Positions 1-10,276 of a stretch of DNA of 32,998 nucleotides are shown here, in pieces. Both the position numbers and the translations under genes were made by a program. Source of the stretch: Deltaproteobacteria bacterium (lineage in GTDB: Bacteria > Desulfobacterota > Desulfobulbia > Desulfobulbales > VMSU01); assembly GCA_024275235.1 (NCBI GenBank), contig JAJRZN010000035.1, positions 1-32,998 on the forward strand, read 5' to 3'. Numbering within the stretch: position 1 is the first letter of the stretch; each line of letters starts with the position of its first letter. The notes under the pieces are model-generated. The model searched no databases and was not told where the DNA came from. It was given only the letters and a program-made list of their open reading frames with translations.

Positions 1-57
1 AGTTACGAAAATCATAAAAATCCCCATGTGGGTGCCCAAAATAGAACGGAGCGTCAA

Positions 58-414
58 TCAATCATTAAAACCAACCTGATTAATCATAATCATAAAAATC
101 CGTCTGATATTTTGATCCAGCTCCGGGGCGCTGAAGCCGGTGGCGTAAAAATCCGGATTCACGTCCCCGGCACACCACATACTGTGGGCCTCAAAAATCA
201 CCTGACGCTCGGGGCAATACTCCTCGGGCATCATCATCCGCAGCCTGAAATCTTTATCCGCCGGGATCTTTTCTTTACTGATTAGTTTAAGACCGTTCAC
301 TGTTAAATCCACGAGATAACCAAGGAGGGTGCCGGTTTTATCATCAAAAACCTCAAGATAATAAATAAGGTGCCGTCGTTTAAATTTACGCATCTCTTCG
401 TTCTGGTCTGCCAT
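58..414 (-). CDS. PilZ-domain-like protein
   Basis: 118 aa; N-terminal FKRRHLIYYLEV and DLTVNGLKL resemble the PilZ RxxxR and D/NxSxxG motifs, though diverged. Confidence 0.65.
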   Translation of the reverse strand: MADQNEEMRKFKRRHLIYYLEVFDDKTGTLLGYLVDLTVNGLKLISKEKIPADKDFRLRMMMPEEYCPERQVIFEAHSMWCAGDVNPDFYATGFSAPELDQNIRRIFMIMINQVGFND

Positions 415-444
415 CTTTACCCCTCCAGTAAAATAAGTGGATCT

Positions 445-1122
445 TCAACCCGCCGCCGCGGAAACCCTGCTCAGCATCAAGTTCAGCACAGCGGGGATAT
501 CCATCTTCGTGCAGTCAATAAGCAGGGCGTCTGCCGCCGGCTGTAACGGGGCCAGCTTCCGGCCGCTGTCATCCGCGTCACGTTTTTTGATCTGGGCCAG
601 AATATCATCATAGTCGGCACTCATGCCCTGTTGCCGCAGCTGCTCCGTCCGCCGCCGGGCCCGCTCCTCAGCCGCGGCCTCAAGAAAAAATTTACAGCGG
701 GCCGTGGGAAAAACAACGGTGCCGGTATCCCGCCCTTCGGCTACCACCCGGCCCCTGGCTGCCATCTGACGCTGCAAAGCCGTGAGCCGCTCCCGCACCA
801 GGGACTTGCCGGAAACCCTGGAGGCCATCATTCCCATCTCCGCCGAGCGAATAGCACGCGAGACATCCCGGCCGTTCAGAATCACCACACTATCCCCGCC
901 GCCGGGCAACAGCTCCAGCTCTAAGCCGGTCAACAACTCGTTCAGACTCCTGTCATCCTTTAAGTCAATACGCCTGTTTTTGACCTGAAGCCCCACGGCC
1001 CGGTACATGGCACCGGTATCGAGATAGGTATAACCGAGTTCAGCCGCCAACAGACGGCTCAAGGTACTTTTTCCTGAACCGGAAGGCCCGTCAATAGTAA
1101 TAATATCAGACCGTTGGCTCAC
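445..1122 (-). CDS. cmk: cytidylate kinase
   Basis: ITIDGPSGSGKSTLSRLLAAELGYTYLDTGAMYRA and GRDTGTVVFP motifs; length 225 aa. Confidence 0.95.
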   Translation of the reverse strand: MSQRSDIITIDGPSGSGKSTLSRLLAAELGYTYLDTGAMYRAVGLQVKNRRIDLKDDRSLNELLTGLELELLPGGGDSVVILNGRDVSRAIRSAEMGMMASRVSGKSLVRERLTALQRQMAARGRVVAEGRDTGTVVFPTARCKFFLEAAAEERARRRTEQLRQQGMSADYDDILAQIKKRDADDSGRKLAPLQPAADALLIDCTKMDIPAVLNLMLSRVSAAAG

Positions 1123-2222
1123 TTCCGCATCTCCAGTAACACCTTATCCACCGCCCTTATCAGGCGCTCGTTTTCGGCCGCGGTTCCCACCGTTATCCGG
1201 ATATAATCCGGATAACCATAGGCCGTCATCGGGCGGATAATCACTCCCCGGCGCAGCATGGCATCGTAAAATTTTCGCCCATCCAAATCGCCAAGGTGAA
1301 CCAGAAAGAAATTGGTCTCAGTAGGCAGGGGCCGCAGATCAAGCGCTCGCAATCCTTCACTGAGCCAGGCAATGCCATCCCTGGTCATGGTCAGGGTACG
1401 CTGGTAATGGTCATCATCCCCCAAAGCGGCCAAGGCCCCAATCTGGGCCAGCATATTGACGTTAAACGGCCCCCGCACCCGGTGCAGACAATCAGCGATC
1501 TCCTCCGGCATCAGCCCATAACCCACCCGCAGACCGGCCAGACCATAAGCCTTGGAAAAGGTACGCAGCCCCACCACTGCCTGAGGCCCGGCCAAATATT
1601 TTCGCACCTCAAGCTGTTTATCCGGACTGACAAAATCCCAATAGGCCTCATCAGCCACCACAATCACTCCTTCCGGCACCTCTGTTAAAAAGGCCTCAAA
1701 CTCTTGCGGAGTAAAGACCGTGCCGGTGGGATTATTGGGATTATCCAGAAAAATCAACCTGGTACGGGAAGTTACCGCTTGCAGAACAGCGTCTAAATCA
1801 TGGCGCATATCTCTCAGCGGCACAACACGGTTAATCCCGCCCTGGGCCTGAGTAACCTTGGTATAGACCAGAAAAGAGGGGGAACTGCTCACCGCCTCGT
1901 CACCAGGGGTTATAAAGGCCGCCGCGAGGAGGGCCAGAATTTCATCGGAACCGTTCCCAAAAACCAGCTGCCGCGGATTCACCCCGAGACGCTCTGCCAC
2001 AGCCTGGCTCAGATAATAGCTGCTGCCATCGGGATAACGGTGCAGATTGGTCAGGACCTTGCTGACGGCCGCCACCGCAAGGGGCGAGGGGCCGAGAGAA
2101 TTTTCGTTGGAGGCCATTTTGATGGAGCCCTTAACCCCATACTCCCGCTCCAGTTCCTCTATGGGCTTACCCGGCGGGTAAGGTACCAGGTTCTTTATAT
2201 AATCAGGAATAATCAGTTTCAT
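1119..2222 (-). CDS. hisC: histidinol-phosphate aminotransferase
   Basis: FSKAYGLAGLRVGYG PLP-Lys motif, DNPNNPTG, YIRITVGTAAEN C-terminus; overlaps cmk by 4 bp. Confidence 0.93.
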   Translation of the reverse strand: MKLIIPDYIKNLVPYPPGKPIEELEREYGVKGSIKMASNENSLGPSPLAVAAVSKVLTNLHRYPDGSSYYLSQAVAERLGVNPRQLVFGNGSDEILALLAAAFITPGDEAVSSSPSFLVYTKVTQAQGGINRVVPLRDMRHDLDAVLQAVTSRTRLIFLDNPNNPTGTVFTPQEFEAFLTEVPEGVIVVADEAYWDFVSPDKQLEVRKYLAGPQAVVGLRTFSKAYGLAGLRVGYGLMPEEIADCLHRVRGPFNVNMLAQIGALAALGDDDHYQRTLTMTRDGIAWLSEGLRALDLRPLPTETNFFLVHLGDLDGRKFYDAMLRRGVIIRPMTAYGYPDYIRITVGTAAENERLIRAVDKVLLEMRK

Positions 2223-2224
2223 TA

Positions 2225-3685
2225 TCAGGCGATCTCCGGCCGCCGTTCAACAATACCAGCCCGCTGCTCCAGGTTATAGGCCGCCCGAAACAGACGCTCT
2301 TCCTGAAAATGAGGGGCCTGGATCTGAAAACCGATGGGCAGACCGGCGGAACTGAAACCACAGGGCACCGAAATTCCGGGGAGTCCGGCCAGATTGGTGC
2401 AGATAGTCAGGACATCTGAAAGATACATACTGAGGGGATCATCCATTCGGGCTCCCAGTTCCCAGGCCGGAGCCGGGGTTACCGGCGAGACCAGGAGATC
2501 ACATTTTTCAAAGGCCTGACGATAATCATCCATAATCAGAGTACGAACCTGTGATGCCTTTTTGTAGTAAGCGTCATAATAGCCCGATGACAGGGCGTAG
2601 GTGCCGATTAATATGCGTCGTTTAACCTCCGGGCCAAAGCCCTGGGAGCGGCTGTTCATATACATCTCGGCCAGGCTCTCGGCATCCATATCCCGATAAC
2701 CGTATTTTACCCCGTCATAACGGGCCAGATTGGAGCTGGCCTCAGCCGGGGCGATAATATAATAGGCCGCCACCCCGTATTCGGTATGGGGCAGCGAGAC
2801 CTCTACCGCCTCAGCACCAGCCTCGGTGAGCAGTTTAATGCCGTTATTAACCGCCTCCTCAACTTCCGGCGCCAAACCACTGGCAAAATATTCACTCGGA
2901 ATACCAAGCTTCAGGCCTTGAAGACCATCCCGCAGGGCCAGAGTGTAATCGGGCACTACCTGACGTATCGAGGTAGAATCGCGGGGATCATAACCGGCAA
3001 TGACATTAAGCATCAGGGCGGAATCACGAACATCACGGGTTAAGGGCCCCACCTGATCGAGGGAGGAGGCAAAGGCCAGCAGACCGAAACGGGAAACCCG
3101 GCCGTAGGTTGGTTTCAGACCCACCACTCCGCAATGGGAGGCCGGCTGGCGCACTGAACCACCGGTATCGGAACCGAGAGAGGCAACCGCCTCACCCGCC
3201 GCCACAGCCGCGGCGGAACCGCCGCTGGAGCCGCCGCAGATATGGGCGGTATTCCAGGGATTGCGGGGCACGCAATAGGGGCAGGTCTCATTGGAATAGC
3301 CCATGGCAAACTCATCCATACTGACCTTGCCTAACAAAACCGCGCCCTCCGCCTTTATCCGGCTGATTACCGTGGCATCGTAAGGCGGTACAAAGGGCTC
3401 CAGAATTTTAGAGCCGCAGGTTGTCCGTACTCCCCTGGTGCAAAGAACATCCTTAATGGCCAGAGGAATACCGGTAAGGGCCGAGGCATCGCCCGCGGCT
3501 ATTATCTTATCGGCGCGCGCCGCCTGCGCCAGGGCCTCGTCTCTGGTCTCGGTTATATGGGCCGTAATCCGCCCCTCCACCGCGTCCATCCGGGCCAGAA
3601 TATTTTCAGTTAATTCAACCGCTGAAATCTCGCCCCGGTCGAGAAGCTCACGCAGTTGGTGAATTGTCTGTTCAAATAATTCCAT
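2225..3685 (-). CDS. gatA: Asp-tRNA(Asn)/Glu-tRNA(Gln) amidotransferase subunit A
   Basis: Amidase signature [45 protein letters not shown]. Confidence 0.96.
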   Translation of the reverse strand: MELFEQTIHQLRELLDRGEISAVELTENILARMDAVEGRITAHITETRDEALAQAARADKIIAAGDASALTGIPLAIKDVLCTRGVRTTCGSKILEPFVPPYDATVISRIKAEGAVLLGKVSMDEFAMGYSNETCPYCVPRNPWNTAHICGGSSGGSAAAVAAGEAVASLGSDTGGSVRQPASHCGVVGLKPTYGRVSRFGLLAFASSLDQVGPLTRDVRDSALMLNVIAGYDPRDSTSIRQVVPDYTLALRDGLQGLKLGIPSEYFASGLAPEVEEAVNNGIKLLTEAGAEAVEVSLPHTEYGVAAYYIIAPAEASSNLARYDGVKYGYRDMDAESLAEMYMNSRSQGFGPEVKRRILIGTYALSSGYYDAYYKKASQVRTLIMDDYRQAFEKCDLLVSPVTPAPAWELGARMDDPLSMYLSDVLTICTNLAGLPGISVPCGFSSAGLPIGFQIQAPHFQEERLFRAAYNLEQRAGIVERRPEIA

Positions 3686-3791
3686 TTTACATTTCCTTTA
3701 AAATCATAAGCGCTCGATAAACTACACTCTTGACTTTAAACATCTAACATCTCGAAGTGTAGCGGTACGACTAAGATCGTATGTAAACGTT

Positions 3792-4079
3792 TCAGCCGAC
3801 GACCTTAGGCACCACAAAGGCCTCGCCATTCTGAGCTGGAGCATTGGCCAGAGCCTCATCCTGCGCTAGCGAAGGCTGCACCTCATCCTCCCGCAGGGCG
3901 TTATGAATATCAATGGCATGATTGGCGGGCTTAACTCCGGTGGTATCCAATTCATTTAATTTGGCAATATAACCTAAAATCGGGTCTAACTGACCGGCCA
4001 TATCACTCACCTCATCATCGCTCATGGCCAGACGGGCCAAGGCGGCGGTCTTTCTTATTTCATCATGGCTTATCCGCAT
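3792..4079 (-). CDS. gatC: Asp-tRNA(Asn)/Glu-tRNA(Gln) amidotransferase subunit C
   Basis: 95 aa; KTAALARLAMSDDEV...LDPILGYIAKLNELDTTGVKP...LREDEV typical of GatC. Confidence 0.93.
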   Translation of the reverse strand: MRISHDEIRKTAALARLAMSDDEVSDMAGQLDPILGYIAKLNELDTTGVKPANHAIDIHNALREDEVQPSLAQDEALANAPAQNGEAFVVPKVVG

Positions 4080-5173
4080 TTTCTACCATTCTCCATACCA
4101 GGGAACACACCCATAGACGACTCGGTAACGGGATCTTGTTCCTTCAGAATCTTAACAAAAACATCGACTATTTCAGGATCAAACTGGGAGCCGGCACAGG
4201 CATACAGCTCAACAACAGCCTCCTCCATACTCTTATTCCTTTTATAACTGCGCATTGAAGTCATGGCGTCATAACTGTCCGCCACAATGAGAATCCTGGT
4301 TAAGGGATCAAGCTCATCACCTCGCAGCCCATCAGGATAGCCCTTGCCATCCAACCGTTCATGATGGTGCCGGACGATTAAACCCTCTCGCTTCAGAAAG
4401 GTCAAGGGCTTTAGAATGGTCTGACCTATGGTGGGATGTTTAGTGACCAGCTCCCATTCCGCCGTTGTCAAGGGGCCGGGTTTCTGAATACAGCTCACAT
4501 CAATGACCAGTTTGCCGATATCATGAACCTGGCTGGCCCAGGTCAGGGTATGGAGATCTGAACCGCTGATATTCAAGGCCTGACCGATGAGCCGTCCATA
4601 TTGGGTAACCCGCCTGGTATGACCCGCCGTGTATTGATCCTTCTCCTCCAAAGCCACCTGCAGGGTGGATATGGTATTTAAGGTGTTTTCTTCCAGCTGA
4701 CGGTTATAATTATCCAGCAGAATATTTTTTTCCTTCAGCTCCCTCGTTTTACTCTTGACCTCAAATTTCAGGTTTTCATTGTAGGCCTTACTTTTGAGGA
4801 CAAACATCCTCTTTTCCACCGCCCTTTTTATCTTAACGGCAAAAAGATCAAGATCGCTTATGGGCTTGGTCAGGAAATCGTAGGCCCCCAGATTAACCGC
4901 CTTGATAGCATAATCCATGGAACTGGCGCCGGTGAAAAAAAGTACCGGGATATCCAGCCGGGTTCGATTCAGGGCCTCCAGGGTAGCAAAACCATCCATT
5001 ATCGGCATATTGATGTCCAGAATAATAGTCGAAAAGGTTTCATCAACTACCGCCATTACCTCCTGGCCGTTAACGACGGGAACTACCTGATAACCAAAGA
5101 TTTCCAGAATCTTCTGAACCGCGTCCCGCACTAAGGGATCATCGTCCGCTATGAGAATTTTAGATTTAGCCAT
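4070..5173 (-). CDS. Response regulator with HD-GYP domain
   Basis: Receiver domain (ILIADDDPLVRDAV, ILDINMPIMDG, LTKPIS), coiled linker, then HD-GYP (YTAGHTRRV, VHDIGKL, HHERLDGKGYPDGLRG). Confidence 0.93.
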   Translation of the reverse strand: MAKSKILIADDDPLVRDAVQKILEIFGYQVVPVVNGQEVMAVVDETFSTIILDINMPIMDGFATLEALNRTRLDIPVLFFTGASSMDYAIKAVNLGAYDFLTKPISDLDLFAVKIKRAVEKRMFVLKSKAYNENLKFEVKSKTRELKEKNILLDNYNRQLEENTLNTISTLQVALEEKDQYTAGHTRRVTQYGRLIGQALNISGSDLHTLTWASQVHDIGKLVIDVSCIQKPGPLTTAEWELVTKHPTIGQTILKPLTFLKREGLIVRHHHERLDGKGYPDGLRGDELDPLTRILIVADSYDAMTSMRSYKRNKSMEEAVVELYACAGSQFDPEIVDVFVKILKEQDPVTESSMGVFPGMENGRKCG

Positions 5174-5182
5174 GGAAACAGT

Positions 5183-6223
5183 TTATAAATTCCAAATTCT
5201 TTTTGCAACATTTCTTACCTTTTCAATGGCCATTAAAGGCATAGAGACGGTGCTGAACTCCATTATCGTCTTATCGGCCATAATGGACTGACCCCGCATC
5301 TCAGCCAGAGTAGCCATAACCCCGTTCTTTAACCCCCCCAGATCATAACCGCCCTCAAGACAGGCAATTACAGGGCAGCCGCAAACCGCCGCCGCGTCTA
5401 ACAACACCTTGGTCATATAGGCAAAACCGGTCTCGGTGACCATCATGCCGCCCAGCGGATCATCCCGATGAATATCATAACCAGCCGAGATAATAATCAA
5501 TTCCGGCCGATATTGCAGGGCGATGGGCCCCGCCAGTTCATTATAGATGGAGGCAAAAGCTTCATCATTTAAACCCACGGGCAGGGGAACATTCACCGTA
5601 CAGCCCTTGCCAAGTTTAATACCGGTCTCCCCGAAATCACCGGTTCCGGGATAGCAGGGGAATTGATGGGTTGAAAAATAAAGGACGCGATCGGTTCCAT
5701 AAAAGCTGTGCTGGGTGCCGTTACCATGATGAAGATCCCAGTCAACAATCATCACCCGCCTTAAGCCCATTTTTTTAAGGGCGAAGCGGGCGGCCAGAGC
5801 GGCGTTATTAAGGAGGCAGAAGCCCATGGCCTTACCGGCCTCGGCGTGATGGCCGGGAGGCCGCACCAAGCAAAAGGCATTATCCGCCCCGCCGGTTAAG
5901 ACCAGTTCCACGGCCCCGACAGCGGCCCCGGCAGCGAGGCAGGCGGCCTCATAGGAACGGGCCGTGGTTTGAGTATCGGCATCAAGAAAGGCGCAGGGCT
6001 TACCCTTGGTGGCTGCCAGTCGTTTTATATAGGCAGTATCATGGTTAAGCCTTAAAACATCCTCCTCCGCGGCCTGGAAGTCTGGATTAATAAAGGCCCC
6101 TTCATACTCCGGACGATCAATTTCATCATATATCACCCGCAGACGTTCAGCCGATTCAGGGTGGTCAACATTCTTCATATGCTCCATAAAAAGATCAGAA
6201 CGAAATATGGCGGTTTTTTTCAT
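5183..6223 (-). CDS. Histone deacetylase / AcuC family deacetylase
   Basis: LVRPPGHHAEAGKAMGFCLLNNAALAA, VDWDLHHGNGTQ, SAGYDIHRDDPLGGM motifs. Confidence 0.93.
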   Translation of the reverse strand: MKKTAIFRSDLFMEHMKNVDHPESAERLRVIYDEIDRPEYEGAFINPDFQAAEEDVLRLNHDTAYIKRLAATKGKPCAFLDADTQTTARSYEAACLAAGAAVGAVELVLTGGADNAFCLVRPPGHHAEAGKAMGFCLLNNAALAARFALKKMGLRRVMIVDWDLHHGNGTQHSFYGTDRVLYFSTHQFPCYPGTGDFGETGIKLGKGCTVNVPLPVGLNDEAFASIYNELAGPIALQYRPELIIISAGYDIHRDDPLGGMMVTETGFAYMTKVLLDAAAVCGCPVIACLEGGYDLGGLKNGVMATLAEMRGQSIMADKTIMEFSTVSMPLMAIEKVRNVAKRIWNL

Positions 6224-6346
6224 CGTCTTGTCTCCGGTCTTTGGCGCTCTTTATAAATCGTAACTGAATAGTTACTATAAATCCAATTGAGGAGGCATTA
6301 TCCGCCCCACCCGCAATTGCCTTGGCTGACAATCAACCATCATCTG

Positions 6347-6928
6347 TTATTCATTACATTGCCGCGTTGCGGACTCCGACAACAAATATTGAAGCCGTAT
6401 GTCATGGGCCATGAGAGGCACCTCGTCAACTATCTGGAGATCAAAGGCCAGGCCGACCCGCAGGGCATGAGGGGCCTCCAGGGCCAGGAAGCGGTCATAA
6501 TAACCGCCGCCGTAACCCAAGCGGCCGCCTGATCTATCAAAGACTGAACCGGGCAGAACCACAATATCAATTTCCCGGGGGGCAATACACTCAGTCTTGG
6601 AGATATCCGGCTCCGGAATCTGACAATATCCCGGCCGCAATTCATCCTCAGGGTTCGTGAGCCGGCAGGCGGCAAGCCGCCGGCCGGCCGTTAAGGTCAC
6701 GGGGACACAGAGCCGTTTACCAAGTTGCAGGCATTTATCGGCCAGGCTCAGGGTCTCGACCTCACTGCGAAAATTAATATAGGTAAATATGGTTCCCGCC
6801 CGTTTAAATTCAGGCATAGCGAGGAAGCGCCCGGTGATCAAGATGCTCTTGGTCCGGCGCTCTTCGGCGGACATCTGGCCGCGGCGGGCCAGAATCCGGC
6901 GGCGCAATTCATTTCGTCTCTGATCCAC
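6347..6928 (-). CDS. 5-formyltetrahydrofolate cyclo-ligase
   Basis: VVLPGSVFDRSGGRLGYGGGYYDRFL motif; GTG start at 6928 (VDQRRNELRRRIL) chosen because the longer ORF (to 7108) runs into the upstream CDS. Confidence 0.87.
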   Translation of the reverse strand: MDQRRNELRRRILARRGQMSAEERRTKSILITGRFLAMPEFKRAGTIFTYINFRSEVETLSLADKCLQLGKRLCVPVTLTAGRRLAACRLTNPEDELRPGYCQIPEPDISKTECIAPREIDIVVLPGSVFDRSGGRLGYGGGYYDRFLALEAPHALRVGLAFDLQIVDEVPLMAHDIRLQYLLSESATRQCNE

Positions 6929-6941
6929 GGCCCGCCCCGGC

Positions 6942-7502
6942 TCAAGCCTTGCCAAAGGAGGCGGCAAAAAGGGCTTTGATGGCCTCCCGGCCGGCATCAG
7001 AGAGATTCCGGCTCCCGGAACAGGCGATGGTATCAAATTCCAGCCGTGGCTCGTCCTCCTGCCAGGCCCCATGCCGCCAGACAAACCACGCGTTCCGCTC
7101 CTGATCAAAGACGGACAACGGCCGGTTGAAGAGCTTGGCCAGTTCCACGGCCCAGCCGGTGCCGCCCTTTACGGTGTCATCAGCCATAATCGTTCCCACC
7201 ACCACTACCTGATGGCCGCGGTTAACAACATGAAAGATGCATTGCAGCACCTTACGAATCTTTTCGGCCTCATAATAACTGCGGTTCATCATTTTGGAAA
7301 CAATCTCCATGCTGATATTACCGCGTCCCAGCTCCTCATCACTGAGCTCCACCACCTTGGCCTTGCCATCCCGTGCCGTGGTGTGCCCCGCAAAGGTAAA
7401 AACCGTTTCCCTGATGCCGTAACCTTCCGCCTCCTCGCCAAAGGCGGCCTCAGCGCCACGCAGACCACTGCTGAAAACTTGACAATCTTCCTTTTTAAGC
7501 AT
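6942..7502 (-). CDS. Hypothetical protein, possible SLOG/Rossmann-like fold
   Basis: 186 aa; VVVVGTIMADDTVKGGTGWAVELAKLFNRPLSVFDQ...ACSGSRNLSDAGREAI suggests a Rossmann-type nucleotide-binding family; not firmly assignable. Confidence 0.55.
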   Translation of the reverse strand: MLKKEDCQVFSSGLRGAEAAFGEEAEGYGIRETVFTFAGHTTARDGKAKVVELSDEELGRGNISMEIVSKMMNRSYYEAEKIRKVLQCIFHVVNRGHQVVVVGTIMADDTVKGGTGWAVELAKLFNRPLSVFDQERNAWFVWRHGAWQEDEPRLEFDTIACSGSRNLSDAGREAIKALFAASFGKA

Positions 7503-7533
7503 AGCTCTCTCTCCTTTCTAACCTTAACAGCCC

Positions 7534-8469
7534 TTAAACATTCACCCTGAACTGCCAGTTCTTATATTGCAGAACCACCCCGGATGGAGTAATCCACACT
7601 AATTTCAAATCACCATCAATTATGTTACCCTCCCGGAATATTTTACCATCAATACTCACCATGCGCCGGGCCGCGTCAAAAAAATAGGCGTGGTATGATA
7701 TATGGATTTCCGGAATCCTGGCCCTTACTTCGGCCGGTAACTGCCGCAGAAAGGGGATTTTAGCAAGAGCCGCGGCCTTCTTCCGGCGCCGTTGTTCAAT
7801 TAAATGATCATCTTGCCCAAAGGCCGGAAGTGGAGTACCGCCAATCCGTTCCATGGCCGCGGGATGAGCTGCCGGACTCTTAACCGCTGGAACCGGCACC
7901 GTCGGTTGCGAAGCGGCTTTCCTTACCTCGGCAGGCTCAGGCTTCCGGGGGGCTGGAGCAGGATGATTCAACTGCCCGGCGTCTGCAATTCTAACTGTTT
8001 TTCTCCCCCCGGCCAGGGCCTGAGTCCCGGCCTTCGGCCCCGGTAACGACTGTTTCTCCGCCCGTCGTTGCACTATTCTGACGGCTGCCTCTTGAACAGC
8101 AACGGCTTTTGGCGTTGACGGCGAGACGGTCTTAAGCACTGTCCTCTTAACAGGACGGAGCGCGACAGCCACAGATTCCCGCTTAGTCGTTTTCTGCGCC
8201 GCAGGCGGCGTCAAAACGCCGGCTGCGGCAGCCGGTTTTTTAAGCGGCACCACCACGGTCACCGCCTTCTCTACCGCCGGGGCCTCCCAGGGATGCAGCC
8301 ACCAGGTAATGAGAGCAACATTAACAAACAGGCCAGCGGCCACGATATAAGGCCAAAACAACCTTCTTGCCGCCACGGGCGGCATTTCATGGATAGTATG
8401 CACATCCGGCACACTGCCCAGCTTGCGCTTCTGATCCGCCTTTTTTATCGCCTCAAGGATATATGACAT
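7534..8469 (-). CDS. gspB: General secretion pathway protein B-like (T2SS GspB/ExeB)
   Basis: MSYILEAIKKADQKRKLG N-terminus, single TM, A/P/K-rich linker, C-terminal T2SSB-like IPEIHISYHAYFFDAARRMVSIDGKIFREGNIIDGDLKLVWITPSGVVLQYKNWQFRVNV. Confidence 0.88.
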   Translation of the reverse strand: MSYILEAIKKADQKRKLGSVPDVHTIHEMPPVAARRLFWPYIVAAGLFVNVALITWWLHPWEAPAVEKAVTVVVPLKKPAAAAGVLTPPAAQKTTKRESVAVALRPVKRTVLKTVSPSTPKAVAVQEAAVRIVQRRAEKQSLPGPKAGTQALAGGRKTVRIADAGQLNHPAPAPRKPEPAEVRKAASQPTVPVPAVKSPAAHPAAMERIGGTPLPAFGQDDHLIEQRRRKKAAALAKIPFLRQLPAEVRARIPEIHISYHAYFFDAARRMVSIDGKIFREGNIIDGDLKLVWITPSGVVLQYKNWQFRVNV

Positions 8470-8473
8470 GAGC

Positions 8474-10189
8474 TTATGATTTCCCCATGATAAAGCCAGC
8501 AGATTCAGGACGCCGCAATTCCGGCCCCCCAGCCCCAGTCAGGGTATTAAGCAGAATAATAGTTTCTTTGCCGACGATACCGTCCGGGATTAGATTATAT
8601 CTAAACTGCAGCCGCCTGACCCGCCGCACAAGACCGGAATCATAAACCGCCCTCCCCGCCTGTTTATTGTACTCCTCTCCATCTGCGAGGGCAAGACGTT
8701 CAGCAAGCCATTTTACCATGGGGCCGCGATAACCGGGCCGGATGGAATCTCCATAGCCCGCTGGAGGCCGCCAGATAAGAATATAAGCCCCCTGCCAGTG
8801 TTGAGCCAGATCGGCGGGCGAAACCCGCCACTGCCGGCCGTCAAGACGCAGGTCAAGCCAACGACCATGATCAGCCGCCAGCACCACAAAGGACTTCCCG
8901 CCCTGACCCTCTCCCCGCATACGCAGCACAGCAGGACGATTAAGCCGCCTTAAAGCCGCCATGCCGCTGACAGCGCTCAGACAACGCAGACCATGCTTTT
9001 CGGCATATTGGCAGCCCCGGTCTTCAGCCGGAGAGAAACCCTTCACCCCCCACAAACGCAGCAACTCACCCATGGCCGCCCGTTTATCACGACCGGAGGC
9101 CGCCATATCCTGCCATTCAACGGCTGACAAAAAGGGCTCAGCCGCTTCATATTTGAGATTAAAAGACAGATGGCCCTTATCTTTATTATTTTTATTATTT
9201 TTATTCCCCTTCCCGCCCTTCGGCATCTCAAGGGCGGCAGAAGCCGCAGGCTTGGCAGAAGAGGCGCTCTGCCGCGGCCTGGAGCCCCGAAGCAAAAGCG
9301 CCAAAGCCGCGAGACAGACTACAAACACAATTACCGCCACCAGCCAGGGAGAAAAGGGCCGAAAGCCCCCTCGTCCCTTTTTCCGCAGGCCTAAAACCTC
9401 ACCCGCGGCCGCGGTTAGAAGCCTGGTGTCTACGAGGTGGATACCCTTAGTATAGGCGGCCAGCAAAGCCCGGTCACAAACCATATTAATCAGGCGGGGA
9501 ATACCGGCACTTAAAGAGAATAATTTTTTCAGGCTTCCGTCCGAGAAAACATCCGGACTCATCCCGGCCACGGTCAGACGGTGCCGGACATAGGCCGTGG
9601 TCTCCTCTCTGTTCAGCGGCCCGAGATGATGACGGGCCGATATCCGCTGCGCCAGCTGCTTGAGCTGGGGATCAGCCAGTTTTTCCTGCAATTCAGGCTG
9701 CCCCAGCATGATAATCTGTAATAATTTACGTTCATTGGTCTCCAGATTGGTCAGCAGCCTGATCTGCTCCAGCACCTCAAAATCCAGATTCTGGGCCTCA
9801 TCAATTATCAATACCGTACGTCCCCCCCCGGCATGAGCGGCAAGGAGATAGTCATTAACGGCATCAACCAGCTCCTTACCACCGGCATCCCGATGATACT
9901 CAATCTTCAGTTCATCGCAAATAGAGGCCAGAAGCTCAAGGGGCGTAAGTTTAGGATTGATGATAAAGGCGATATTGGTATCAGCCGGCACCTGCTCCAG
10001 GAGACAGCGGCAAACCGTGGTCTTACCCGCCCCCACCTCCCCGGTGAGCAGGACAAAACCACCGTCATTCTCCAGGCCGTAACGTAAATGAGCCAGGGCC
10101 TCACGATGACCGTCACTCATATAAAGAAAAGCCGGATCAGGGGTGATGGAGAACGGCTTTTGAGAAATATTGAAAAATTGCTGGTACAC
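8474..10189 (-). CDS. gspA: ExeA/GspA family AAA ATPase with C-terminal C39-like and peptidoglycan-binding domains
   Basis: GTG start at 10189 (VYQQFFNISQKPFSITPDPAFLYMSDGHREALAHL), Walker A GEVGAGKTT, Walker B LIIDEAQNL; C-terminal LQFRYNLIPDGIVGKETIILLN. ORF track extends to 10261. Confidence 0.9.
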   Translation of the reverse strand: MYQQFFNISQKPFSITPDPAFLYMSDGHREALAHLRYGLENDGGFVLLTGEVGAGKTTVCRCLLEQVPADTNIAFIINPKLTPLELLASICDELKIEYHRDAGGKELVDAVNDYLLAAHAGGGRTVLIIDEAQNLDFEVLEQIRLLTNLETNERKLLQIIMLGQPELQEKLADPQLKQLAQRISARHHLGPLNREETTAYVRHRLTVAGMSPDVFSDGSLKKLFSLSAGIPRLINMVCDRALLAAYTKGIHLVDTRLLTAAAGEVLGLRKKGRGGFRPFSPWLVAVIVFVVCLAALALLLRGSRPRQSASSAKPAASAALEMPKGGKGNKNNKNNKDKGHLSFNLKYEAAEPFLSAVEWQDMAASGRDKRAAMGELLRLWGVKGFSPAEDRGCQYAEKHGLRCLSAVSGMAALRRLNRPAVLRMRGEGQGGKSFVVLAADHGRWLDLRLDGRQWRVSPADLAQHWQGAYILIWRPPAGYGDSIRPGYRGPMVKWLAERLALADGEEYNKQAGRAVYDSGLVRRVRRLQFRYNLIPDGIVGKETIILLNTLTGAGGPELRRPESAGFIMGKS

Positions 10190-10276
10190 CAGTAGAATAT
10201 ATCTATTTAATTTAACGGCTAAAAGAGAAAGGGGACAAGCAGTATCACAAGCACTCAACAAACATAAGTGGTACGA

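Noticed and set aside
3763-3785. GCGGTACGACTAAGATCGTATG resembling GTGGTACGACTACGATCCCATG at 10269-10290
   Set aside because: Four mismatches over 23 bp is expected by chance several times in 33 kb; second copy overlaps a stop codon.
9180-9215. TTTATTATT microsatellite in exeA as a phase-variation switch
   Set aside because: Repeat unit is a multiple of three encoding K-N-N in a linker, so length changes would not shift frame.
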